Both the position numbers and the translations under genes were made by a program. The notes under the pieces are model-generated. The model worked only from the letters and a program-made list of their open reading frames with translations, was not told the DNA's origin and searched no databases. 64,000 nt of DNA, from NCBI GenBank assembly GCA_012064415.1, contig SSNU01000193.1:29276-93275 (forward strand), read 5' to 3'. Positions within the stretch are counted from its first letter, which is position 1. The number at the start of each line of letters is the position of its first letter. Positions 1-10,500 of the stretch are shown here, piece by piece. The stretch is from Gyrodactylus bullatarudis. Taxonomy: Eukaryota; Platyhelminthes; Monogenea; Gyrodactylidea; Gyrodactylidae.

Positions 1-617
1 TAGTGAACGATACCTTTCATTGTCCAAAATACTGTCAGCATTACCTTTTTTGCAAATCGATTTTGTGTAGGTTGGGTAACATGTTCTCCGACTCGTTTCC
101 ATGATATCTTGCGACTCTGGTGACTCAGATAGATCCATTTTTTATCCGTTGTTACAATATACTTCAGAAAACTGTCATATTGTATTCTGTGCAATAGTCT
201 TTTGACACATTCAACTCTTTTCTTCTTCTGAGCATCATTCAGTTCATGAGGCACAAACTCGTCGTAGGAATTGACGAAGTTCTCTTCACGTAGGACACGA
301 CAGACAGAATTCTAGGATACATTTAAATCAGCAGAAATTGCTCTAGACGATGAATGGCAATTTTCTTCTACTGCTTTGATGATTTCCTCACGATCGATCT
401 CAGAAGGTGGCCCTGACCTGACCTCATCATCAAAATTCATTTTTCCTTCTTTGATAGAAGAATGCCAACGAAACACTGTAGAACGTTTTACTCGATCTCC
501 GAAAATTAAATTCCTCTTTTTGAACGTTTTTGATGGCCCTGTTCCAAGGCAAAACTCATATGCAATAATCTTACGAAAATCTTTGGTATCAAAAAGATTT
601 GATATATTCATGCTCAT
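1..617 (-). pseudogene. mariner-type transposase remnant, cut by window edge
   Basis: Reading from 617 leftwards, residues about 1-101 form the N-terminal helix-turn-helix region of a mariner transposase (FRKIIAYEFCLGTGPSKTF, later SRAISADLNVS). A TAG stop at 312-314 breaks the frame. The same frame then continues without shift to the window edge and gives the family motif VPHELNDAQKKKRVE and the first catalytic block IVTTDKKWIYLSHQSRKISW. The D of that block aligns with the first catalytic Asp of mariner transposases. One in-frame stop and no other visible damage suggest a fairly recent loss. The catalytic C-terminal half lies outside the window, and I could not place the terminal inverted repeats. 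Confidence 0.85.
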
Positions 618-942
618 AAATTTTTGAAATGAAATATATAGATAAACAAAAAGAAGAAGAAATTTTCTATCGATTGGTGCCCAAATTGTTTTAAATAGTA
701 TATAATTTGATAGAGAAATTTTTGGTTAAAGTCAAAATCCCATTAATTTTCGCTCAACCTAATAGATATTCGTCGAATTTTAATCGCCAGGCTTTGACGT
801 CCATTTTTAACCCTTTCGATGCCGTTTGAAAACCAATAAAGATAGCTTTCTAATTCTTTTTGCATGTTTCTTAGAATTTTTTTTGATAAAATTTAGAAAA
901 ACGAAATTTTTGAATTCCAACTTCTTCCACTAGATATTTTAA

Positions 943-958
943 TGGACATATATGTCCA
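943..958. repeat. palindromic subterminal motif of the piggyBac element, copy 1
   Basis: Perfect palindrome TGGACATATATGTCCA, followed by AACGGC. The inner GGACATATATGTCC and its AAACGGC neighbour recur inverted at 2793-2813, 15-20 bp upstream of the transposase ATG. A third copy with one changed base (TGGACATTTATGTCCA) is at 3131-3146 next to the right end. Location suggests a binding site for the transposase or for its own repression. Confidence 0.6.
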
Positions 959-1040
959 AACGGCCCTTAAGGGTAACAATTTTTAACTGTTTAATTTTTA
1001 TATGAAATCAACAAAAATATACAGAATAAACAGCATTTAT

Positions 1041-2782
1041 TCAAGAGTGAGCTATTACAAAGCAGCTTTCTTCATTTGAAATACAATAAAACATGTTACA
1101 AGTTATACAATAGGTAGATATCTTTCTTTTGCAGATTGAACAGCCTTTGCGTGAATTGGGATTCTCAACTCTGGCTGGGAGATGTTTCATAGAAGCAACT
1201 GACTCACAGGACAATTGAAGCATTGATTCATTACTTTTCCTAAGACTTTTTCTTGAGCGAGTGGTACATCCTTCTTCTTCAGATACGGGAATTTTAAACT
1301 TCTTCATTTCTGCGAAGCCTTGTTTGATTAAATCATCTGATAAATTTAGTTGGAAGTTCAGTAAATCAAGACAGTCTTCCTTGTCATTATTTCTTTTGTA
1401 AAGCAGCCAAGAGTTAACGATTGATGCAAATAGAACCCATTGGAATATAGCAAAGTACCTAAAATAATAATTGTTAATAAAAAAAGTCTTACCAATTTTT
1501 TGCTCTGTGGTTTGGCTGGTATCTAGACATGAAAGAATCGAATAGATCAACACCACCCATTGACTTGTTATAAACTGATACGATTTCGGGATAGGGTACA
1601 TCTATTCTTTTACTGCTTTTGGAGCACCAGCGTTTAATATTTGAAATGGGCTCAGCACCAGCAAAAGTTGAAGTGAAAGTTACAGCTTTGTTGTCAAACC
1701 ATCTTAGAAAGTAAAGTTTTTCAGACTCCGAATAGAGTAAATCGTAGCTGCCTCTGCCTTTTTTCTTGAGATCTTTATCTTGTAATAAAGATTTTCCAGT
1801 AAGACCCAAACGGTTTGATCTAATTGTACCAACTGAATGAATTCCCATTGATAATAAATGTTTTTGCAATTTCAAACTAGTAAAATAATTATCAAAGCAT
1901 AGAATATGATTCTTATTTTTAGGCAAAGACTCTGAAACCTTCAACACATAATCACCTGCTACACTTCCACATGAGTTTACAATATCCAATTTTGCTGCAT
2001 CATAAATATGAAAGTCATGCATTAAGCCATCAGAAGCATTTCGAGAATATATTTTAATTCCCCATTTAATTGGTTTATTGGGCATATACTGTTTAATTTT
2101 AGTAGCTCCCTTGAAAAGAACCATTTGCTCATCGACTGATTGTGTCTGTGTTTGCTCATCAATCGAAAGACAGTTTTTCCTGAATATTTCAACAAGTCTC
2201 CTTATTTTGCAAAGACGGTCTTCTTTATTGAGTGTTTCATTATTCTCAAAATGAAGGTTTTGTCTAAACATACGAAATCTATTTCTTGACATGACAGATT
2301 TAATTGAATCAAAACTGGATGTTCTATTCCAATACATTTCAAATCTAGGCATTTTCATAATACCCATTTTGATAATAATTGCTAGATATGTTTTCAGCTC
2401 ACATGAACTTGTTGCTAAAGTTCGTAAATTTTGAGTTGCAAAAATGTTAGATTGCTCAACAATTAAATCCAACATTGATTTATCAAAAAATTTGTAAAAA
2501 TAATCTAGTAAGCAAGACAACGTTTTTTTTCGGGGTATCTGGCGAGAAAGTAATGTTGACTTTTTGATGTAATCTTGTATCTCTCATGTTTTGGATAATC
2601 GGTACAGTTTGGACCGTTCCCTGTAGAGGAGTTTCATTGAATAAGGGAAGAGCCGAGCATAAATAATCAATTTGGTCTTCAATCTCTTCCAATTCTTCAT
2701 CAGAGTTTTCAGCATCTGGAATTAAGACAACTTGCCAAAAATCTCCCTTTCTTGATTCTTTATATGTTGCTTCACTATCCAT
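1041..2782 (-). pseudogene. piggyBac transposase, one short intron and one frameshift
   Basis: The ATG is at 2780-2782. The first ~85 residues are an acidic N-terminal region (DAENSDEELEEIEDQ). The frame breaks at a run of eight A (minus strand, opposite about 2523-2530); removing one A would join it to the DDE core read from 2520 to 1493. That core holds SVDEQMVLFKGATKIKQY, HILCFDNYFTSLKLQKHLL and YNKSMGGVDLFDSFMSRYQP, all typical of piggyBac. A GT-AG intron of 34 nt (1459-1492) then joins ...RAKNW to YFAIFQW. The C-terminus is a Cys-rich zinc-ribbon-like domain (CSICKRKISTYC). Without removal of the 34 nt the protein stops directly after the Trp. The A8 shift may be mutational or a homopolymer sequencing error. 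Confidence 0.85.
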
Positions 2783-2798
2783 ACCTTTAAGTGCCGTT

Positions 2799-2814
2799 TG
2801 GACATATATGTCCT
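2799..2814. promoter_or_regulatory. palindromic motif upstream of piggyBac transposase, copy 2
   Basis: GGACATATATGTCC at 2800-2813 preceded by GCCGTTT, in inverted orientation to the copy at 943. It lies 18 bp upstream of the transposase ATG, so it could be both a transposase-binding site and part of the promoter. This is inferred from position. Confidence 0.45.
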
Positions 2815-3130
2815 GTAGTTTGAACGTTAATAACTCTTTCTACCATCGAGTTACGTAATCCAATAAAGCTTCATCATAAAGTCAAGGTTGAATTCTATTG
2901 ATCACCTAAATTATAAAATGAAAAACATTGTTTTTCCCATGGAAAACTAAAAAAATTTTCAATAAATCAAAAAAAATTCTCTAAATAAATCTTCAATTTT
3001 GAAATAGAAAAAAATGAAACATAGTTAAAAAAAACACATCATTAGAATGTTAAAAAGTTCATGATTAAGTGAAAAAAAAAATCTTTGTAAAAAATTGAAA
3101 AATAACGAAATTATGTAGGTTTAAAATAGA

Positions 3131-3146
3131 TGGACATTTATGTCCA
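3131..3146. repeat. palindromic subterminal motif, copy 3
   Basis: TGGACATTTATGTCCA lies 15 bp inside the right TTAA end of the piggyBac element. It is the same motif as at 943 and 2800 with one base changed at the centre. Confidence 0.55.
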
Positions 3147-3865
3147 TCGGCACCGAAAGGGTTAAACCGATTATGTTTCGAATGAAGTAAATTCATTGAA
3201 AAAGTGACAATACCCTTAAGAAAGCCAATGGGAATTAAAATATAAAAGGTGTATAAAATTTGTATTTGTAGTATAAATAGAATTTCGTATTGAGGGCTTG
3301 AACTTAATGAATCTTAGCGTTTTGAAAATTTTCTTTTGAAAATCAATCCCTCAGACATACATTTCCTACAATTCACTGACCTTCTCAGTGAGTTTGGGTT
3401 TATTAGCTTATTCGCTTATTAGCTAGATTCACTAAAGTCACACTGATTACTAGTGAATTACCAACACTCACTGATTTCCCAGACTCACGCTAACAATTAC
3501 ATAGAGTATCATTGATTCATTTTGATTGGTCCATTTAGATAAGAGGGATTTTCGCTGTAACTGATTTCGACCATTACCTTTTATTCTTCTCAGACCCGCT
3601 TGAATGAATCCTTTTAAATCTAGAATAAGTTGAGACCCCAAGCTAATTTTCGATTTTTTTGGTATACATTGAAAAGGCTAGCAACTTATTCCTATTAAAT
3701 CCAATGGAGCTCATTCAAAATCAAAATGAAAAGCCTTTTGAATGAAAGAAGAGAATTTAAATCCTGAAGCTGATTTTCGGAATTTCCATTTATAAAATTT
3801 AGATAGCAGATTCGGAATCAGAGCAAAAATTTACAAGATTTATTTACTTTTTTCAATTTATCTTA

Positions 3866-4047
3866 CAGTAAAAATATTTCTATTGAAACACCTTATCTTA
3901 ATTGAAACACGAATATTATCCCCTAATTAAGTAATATTTATGTCGACCTATCTAAATGTATAGAAATCACTTGCTGCATTCTGATTGTTCGAGATAATAC
4001 TTAATTAGGGGCTAAATATTCGTGTTTCAATAGAAATATTTTTACTG
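3866..4047. mobile_element. MITE with ~50-bp inverted repeats
   Basis: The left end CAGTAAAAATATTTCTATTG is repeated in inverted form at the right end (...TTCTATTGAAAC read backwards from 4047). The arms continue inward through CGAATATT and CCCCTAATTAAGTA. The left arm has a 19-20 bp extra piece around 3893-3911 that looks like an internal duplication of the AATTGAAACA stretch. No coding capacity. The CAGT ends next to TA/TTA suggest a Tc1/mariner-type non-autonomous element, but the family is not certain. Confidence 0.75.
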
Positions 4048-4450
4048 TTTACTATTTTTTCTTAATATTGAAAATAAACTATCTTTTTGATTCTATTTTA
4101 ACCCTTAGCCAAAGTACTGATTATAACTATAATTATAACTTAATTTTCTCAATTAACTTGTAATTTTTGCAAACAAAGTCCTAAATTAATTACAATTTCA
4201 GCATGCTCTGAAAGCAAATTCAATTTTAATACTATAGAACCACTATTAATTGCTGATCAGGATCATAGTTGTAAACTCACGCATTTCTATTGCTGAATTA
4301 TGTACATGTAAAATATATATAATATATTATATATATGCATCCAAATTACAGTCAAATTTACGAAATTAATGGACAATTTTTAGATATTAGTGTTCATTTT
4401 CTCGAATTTAGTGGAATGCTTGAACAAAATTACTAGAGAGTTTTACAATA

Positions 4451-4760
4451 TTAACCCTTCATCTCCCATTGTTCCACCAGTGGAACACAACTCTTTCGCG
4501 AGCGATAATTTTAACTGAAAGATACCTAAAACCCTTTGTTTACCCCTATTTAGAAAGGAAATTTATTAAGCTAAAAAATTATTCATAAAGATGACTTTTC
4601 ACTGATGCACACCATAGTTACTTGATTAAGAGTGATTTTTTGAAAATGTAGTCAAATATTTGAAAAATATTTAGAACGTTTTTTTGAAAACCTATTTGCT
4701 GAGGTCTTAGAAAGAAATAAAATAACTTTCTATCGTAAAACCGAGTAACAAGTTTAACAA
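4451..4760 (+). mobile_element. TTAA-ended MITE or fragment, related to 19815-20249
   Basis: It begins with TTAACCCTTCAT and carries the palindrome TGTTCCACCAGTGGAACA about 28 bp inside. The next ~250 bases align with the minus strand of the element at 19815-20249 (shared AAAGGAAATTTATTAAGCTA and TTTTTTGAAAACCTAT). I could not find a matching right TTAA end, so this copy is probably truncated. No protein is encoded. Only the left boundary is secure. Confidence 0.6.
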
Positions 4761-5959
4761 ACCATTCCGTTTACTTAAGACTATCAAGAGTAACAAGATT
4801 AACGGTAACATATACACTAGACTTGGATGAAATTTCGTAAAACTGATGAAACCGCCTATAACAAGCAGTATTAATAAAATATAGAGCGTCAATCAATTGA
4901 AATGACTTTTTTGCTCTCGGTCTACAAGAGAGCGGTTTCCAAAAACTCATATCGACCAACATTCTATTCTGAATCTGATACCAACAACGATTTTTAAAAA
5001 ACAGTATATTTTTCTTGAATTCATTTGCAAGTTATTTTTCTGTACAATCTATTTTAAAATAAATAGAACAGTAACTTTGCTAATTCTGCTATTTTGGAGA
5101 TGATGGATAGAATTTTAATACGAATTAGCCACTATAAATATCGTAAAAATTTTGCTAATTTTTCTGAGAAATACTGCTCTAGTCATAAATGATCTTAATC
5201 ATAGAGGAATTGGGTAAAATAAGTATTCTTGATAAATGAATTTCTTACTTGTTTCCATGACTAAAAGAATTCTTGTGTTAGAGTTTACTAGCTCGTTGAC
5301 ACGACTATTCATTTCCATATGATTGATGTCGTAAGAGAGAACCACTGGCATCTTGGTTTTTCATTACTGCAAACATTAGTCGAAAATAAAGCTAGCAATT
5401 TTTCACTAAAAACTTGGTCATGTAGTCCAATTGTTGAATGATTTTCAAAGTAATTTGAAAATTGTAATGAATATTGTACACATTTAACTTACTTAGTAAA
5501 TCAAAAATCTTGAAAAATTAGAAAAAAATTGTTTAAAAATAAAATTCTAGAAAGAAAATACGAATTTAGCTATTTTTTGTAAATGCGCAAGACAATTGTA
5601 GGAACGGGAAAACAAATCAATATTTTGTAAATTTTTCTTCTCAAATATTTGAGCGAATTTTAGGAATGATAAAAAATTTCTTGTGCTTTTCAAGCAAAAA
5701 GATTTTTCTCATCAATTTAAAAATAAATTTTTAATGTATGTGCTAAAGTTAAGATTCATATTTTTATGCTTTTCAGCATTGTTCCTTTCGATTAAGAATG
5801 AGCAGGGCATTTTCTACTAGCTAGAAATACGAGTTGACATTCCTGTTCAAACTAACTACAAAATATGCATTACCAGTCGGAAATATCAAAAAGAAAAAAT
5901 ACAACAGGTAGAGCAACTTCAGCATCCTGTTTCAAACAAACCCTAGTGACCCGCGCAAG

Positions 5960-6256
5960 ATGAAAGTAGATTCCTTGGACATAGCTGAGGTCCTCTTCAT
6001 TAAGAAATTGAATCCAGTCTTATGTAAACAGAAGGTTCTTGCAACAAAGCTAGAACTTACTGGTAAAAGTCGATTTACAAACAAAAGTAAGCTTGAAAGA
6101 GCGGCAAAGCTAAAGATTTTCCTATTGCTAGTTCAACTCAGAAACAAAATGGAAATAAAGAGCAAGAACTACATACGTCTCTTAAAAGAATCCCTAAGCA
6201 ACAAAGTCTTCTTCGTACAATCTTGTCTTCTAACTCTAAACTTTATTCTTAATTGA
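5960..6256 (+). pseudogene. possible PLE C-terminal fragment
   Basis: The 98-codon ORF starts with LDIAEVLFIKKLNPVLCKQK. This resembles the end of the GIY-YIG region of Penelope-like elements; the copies in this window have VWVKEKFFINRYKPNLCVQK there. The rest (TNKSKLERAAKLK) is basic and unassigned. No upstream GIY-YIG part is readable. A second small ORF (6342-6506, 54 codons, ending GKRGRKRRVGNQHWTD) follows and is unassigned. Both may be debris of a retroelement. Confidence 0.25.
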
Positions 6257-6589
6257 AGTCAGTTGAAGTTTTATCGTGAATGTCTTAAAAGAAACTACAT
6301 CTCATTTTAATCAACTCTAATCTTCTGCCCCAACAACAATTATGATTGAGAATGAAAGTGCAAATACAGAAAAGTCAACGGTAGTTGATAATAGAATTAG
6401 TTTTCAACCTTTAATTTGTAGCATAGGAAATTTGAAGAAGGCTGTACCTGCAAATGGTAAAAGAGGTAGAAAACGTAGAGTGGGCAACCAACATTGGACA
6501 GATTGAATTTTGATCATTTTCGGAAAATTTTGATGATCGAAAATCTCAAAAAAATGACAGATTTTTCTAAAGTTTTCTTATCTTATTGT

Positions 6590-6790
6590 GGTTCTAGAAA
6601 TTCACTTTTGATCCCTTTCTCACTTTGAAATGAACAACATTTTTCGACTCAAAGTTCAAAAAAATTGAAGTTTGGCGCTAACTCTGGACTCAAATCGTGA
6701 AAATGGGTCTCATGATCCAGATTCCAAAAATCTTGATCAAACTCGAATTCTTGACGAAAAATTGAGAATTTTGTAAAAACCTTTGACCGG
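6590..6790 (+). repeat. dispersed repeat, inverted copy at about 9420-9600
   Basis: The stretch with GGGTCTCATG, ATTCCAAAA and CTTGATCAAA, followed by a TCTTGA-GAAAAA string, reappears in reverse complement at about 9430-9510 and more weakly to 9600. Related GAAAAATTGAGATTTTTGT strings occur at 22.8-23.7 kb and 41.2 kb. It is a dispersed non-coding repeat of unknown class. Confidence 0.5.
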
Positions 6791-7505
6791 TGAAACACGA
6801 AAACCTTGAATTATCCTTGTATAATTCTACTCAATACTATTGAGTCAGTAGTAATGATATAAAACTATTTACTCTTTTGTACACGATTCCTATCGACCTA
6901 TAAGAATAAACGACCCTGATCAGCCAATAAGATCAATGGAGGTTGATTTGTTTAATCATATTTCTCTGTGTACACTTCGTGTTTAGTCATCAAAAACTAT
7001 GAATCTTTCCTTATCCTATCTCATGTACATTCTATTAGCCTTTTCTGTTATATCTCATTGTTACACAAATAATACAGTCCACATTCAATACATGTACCCT
7101 GATTGGTTTACCAAAGTAAAATCTAATCTCCATCCAAAAAAAATTCTATTGGAATTCTTGATTTCTATATTCTAATATATAATATGGTCTAGTTGGATTT
7201 ACCAATTCCAAACTTTTTACAATGGAATAGTTTTCGAGCACAGTCAATCACCAAGAGAGTTTAAGGAATAGTGAAATCAAAAATCAGACGTAGAGTTTAA
7301 AGGAGTCACTGGAATGCTATGCTCTATTCGATGGTATATAACACATCCATGTATTTCACTCAGGGTCTCAAAATTGAAGTATGGGACGGGCAATTAAGTC
7401 ATATAAAAGTAAAAAATCATGATTTCTTACAATTTGTAAATTACAATACAGTATGATAAATCGTGTTCATTTTGGAGAAAAAATCGTATATAACAGCATA
7501 TTAAT

Positions 7506-7511
7506 TTTATT
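7506..7511 (-). terminator. poly(A) signal AATAAA of the ZU5/UPA gene
   Basis: TTTATT on the plus strand is AATAAA on the minus strand, 70 bases downstream of the proposed stop codon at 7581-7583. Confidence 0.45.
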
Positions 7512-7580
7512 CAATAAAAAATCAATACATTTTAACTTAGAAATAAATTTTACAATGAATTTTATAAGAACAGAAAAAAT

Positions 7581-10500
7581 TCAATTTGCTTCCATAACAT
7601 ATTTCTCTGAGATGATTGATTCTGTATTATTCATGCGAACCATATTGGTGTACGAGTGTTGTCTTGGAATCTTGATTAGATAATCGTGTGAAAATTTAAT
7701 CGTCTAGAAAAAAACAGAAAACATAAAAATTTTATCAAATTAAAATTCATTAAAACAACACAAAAAATGTTTATTTTGAAAGGTTCAATAATACGGATAG
7801 TTTTTATTGACTAAATTGTGATATCACAAACTCACTTCCACCAAATGCCATGATTTTCCCTTTTCATCTTTAAACAAAGATTTTGGTGTAACATCGATGG
7901 GTTTGGGAAAACTCCTGATCTTATTTGGTGCTATGTATCGTTTCTTTACCTTTTCTATGCAGTAAATACTGATGAATCCACGGTAATGATCAAGGCCCAT
8001 TTGTGAATAAGCATCAACGAAATTGACATGAAACTTAAAAAAAGGATGCACATCAAAATAATTTTAGTTTAATAATTCTCAATTTATCATCGAAATTTTG
8101 TATTAGCTGACGATATCATGAAACTACTTATGCTCAAATAGTCTTACAAAGTGTAAAATTTTTATGTATTTTTCAATTTATTTATCAGGTATTGAGCGAA
8201 ATTTTTGAAGATCATAAAATAAATGAATTTTGTATAGATCAAATGTACTTTTAAACACAAATTCTGGTCATATTATTCTCAATTTCAGCAACTGAAGCAC
8301 ATTGGAAAATGGAATTAGTCAGATAATTTTTTCAAAGATTGCTTTGGTTTTAAAACAAGGAAGTCCTTGAAGTTAAGATTTGGTGCTAATTCGATATTCA
8401 AAAGTATTATTCTTCGATAAATTAGTGACGAAAAAGAATTATATATTACCAATTAAAATAACCAAAAATCCCCCCAAGAAATAGTTTTTCCAAAATTCAT
8501 CCCAAAGGAAAATTTTTACCAATAATCACCCCAAAAATTTTCAAAATAAACTTTATTTCAGCTCTTGATTTTTTACGGCTTTTACATGGTTCTCCACATT
8601 TTTATTTATTTTGTAACCTTCAAGTTCCGACTCCTTCAGATTTTCGGCGTCACAGAGCATGACATACTTTTCAAGGGAAACTTCTAACTTATTAGCCACG
8701 GCACTCAGATGTTTACAGGGATATCCATTAATTTTTGCAAAACTACATTTCCCTATTTCGATCTTGAGATCTTAACCGGTCAAAAAATTTGTCTGACAAT
8801 AAATCTGGTAGAGAGGGGAATTTTGAAATAAGAATAAATGATATGAGGAAGCGTTGAAATTTTCATTGGGGTCATTTTTGGTGTGATTATTGGAATTAGC
8901 CCATAATTAAAACATGTATTACAAAAATACCCGAGAATGAAAAATTTATTTTTTAAAATTTATTCTGGATATCGAATTGAAGAGTTGGAAAAAATCCTTG
9001 ACATACTTGAATAATTGGCGATAATTCTGAATGAAAAATGAGGTTTAATTCATTTGATGAGATATAAGTGATATTCTCGTCGTCACAATGAACGATGCTC
9101 ATGTTACCATGTACTTTGATGGTAAAAGAATCCCGTTCATTTAAAAGGATCGGTCCAATGGGCTGAATACCTGATCGAAAATTATCCTCTTGGATTTTTG
9201 TCAGGGTCTCGTTTAGTAGATGATCTGAAACTACAGTTAGAGCAATTTTGGTAGGATCATTCTGGTTTTGTCTCAGAATTATGTAAGCAAAACGCTCATT
9301 TATTGAATTAGTCAACGTTTTTGCGATAAACTTCAATGTATCAGGTTCAGATGCTTTTTTCATTCTCAACAGGACAATTCTAGTGAATTAAAAGTAGTAA
9401 TTTTCATCTGAGTAAATAAAGCTCGTTAATATGAAAGATGGGAATTTATGATTTTTTCATCAAGAAATCGAATTTGATCAAGATCTTTTGGAATCTAATT
9501 CATGAGACCCACTCTCAGCATATGGTGAAAAATTAATTTTTAAGGAAATTAGCAAAATATTTCAGCTCAAAGTTCATAAAATGGGAATTTGGCACTGCTT
9601 CGATTTTTGCCATAATTTCCTGAAAAATTGATTTTTTTGAGGCTTAGGTGTAGATAAATACAGAAATACATCCGTAGAAAGGATTCCAAATGGTCATAGC
9701 CTGATAGTTATCTCTAATTTAAATAGCTCTAAATTTGAAAAAATTCAAGTTTCAAAAGTCTGGCAACAAACAAATAATCCAATGTTCACTTACTCGCAAG
9801 GTTCAATTTTCCTAATCGACCAATGGATGACTTCTTCAACATCTTTTAGTTCCTCGTTGGTTTCAACCTCCCACTGAGCATCAGTTTGAGTTTTCCTCTT
9901 CAGAATATAAATATTCGACTGGGGCGGGCGACTCTCTTGATGAATTAAAATTTAATTTTGGTTTTTTATCATTATGATATACTTTCATCAACCCACTTGT
10001 TAATAGAGCAGATAAATTCAAGACTTTTTGAATTGGATTTTCATGATAGGTACTGGCTTTCTCTCGTTTTTTTTGTCCTAAATCAATTAAGATATTAAAT
10101 CCCATTTCTTCACTAAGCCAAATTATTCATTAAATTATTAAAAATTATTTGCTCGAATACAACCTAGATCTATTTCAATCCAGTGAGTCCACTCGCCTGG
10201 CAATTGATATCATGAAAATTTGGTGACCCTAAGGTAGTACTTCAAGATCTCCATGTAAATCTTACAAAAATCCTGAAGAAATTCTTAGTCTTTCTAATGG
10301 AAGTATCGAACCTGATTTGAATCATTGTCTGTAAGAAAAAAATTATATTTTCTGTGGATATTGCATAAGATTCTTGTTCATTTTTTCTTCTAAAAATTTC
10401 TTTACAAAACAAGATTTGAATTTTACCATTAACGGATCATAAATTGCCTGTCAGAAAGGTACCAGAAGTGTACAGAAAGATTATTTTGATACGTAACTTA

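Larger units (their letters stand above)
811..3161 (-). mobile_element. complete piggyBac-type DNA transposon
   Basis: The element is bounded by TTAA at 807-810 and TTAA at 3162-3165, the target site always used by piggyBac elements. The ends are inverted repeats: left TTAACCCTTTCGATGCCG, and the right end read on the minus strand TTAACCCTTTCGGTGCCG, which match at 17 of 18 bases. Length is 2,351 bp. It carries one minus-strand transposase gene (1041-2782). Three copies of a short palindrome (943-958, 2799-2814, 3131-3146) lie close to the ends and the transposase start and probably act as transposase-binding or promoter sites. The matching ends and nearly intact gene point to a young insertion. 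Confidence 0.9.
3170..5950. other. AT-rich intergenic region without a gene
   Basis: Apart from the two MITEs at 3866-4047 and 4451-4760 I see only AT-rich sequence, including an (AT)-rich run near 4312-4340. Short ORFs here (for example 4707-4962, minus) are hydrophobic by composition and overlap each other, and I do not consider them genes. Confidence 0.5.

Noticed and set aside
4707..4962. Hydrophobic minus-strand ORFs that look like membrane peptides
   Set aside because: AT-rich sequence gives Leu/Ile/Phe codons by chance; two frames overlap and neither has a family motif.
7453..7683. Plus ORF of 76 codons
   Set aside because: It is antisense to the last exon of the ZU5/UPA gene, whose splice site and stop fit the model.
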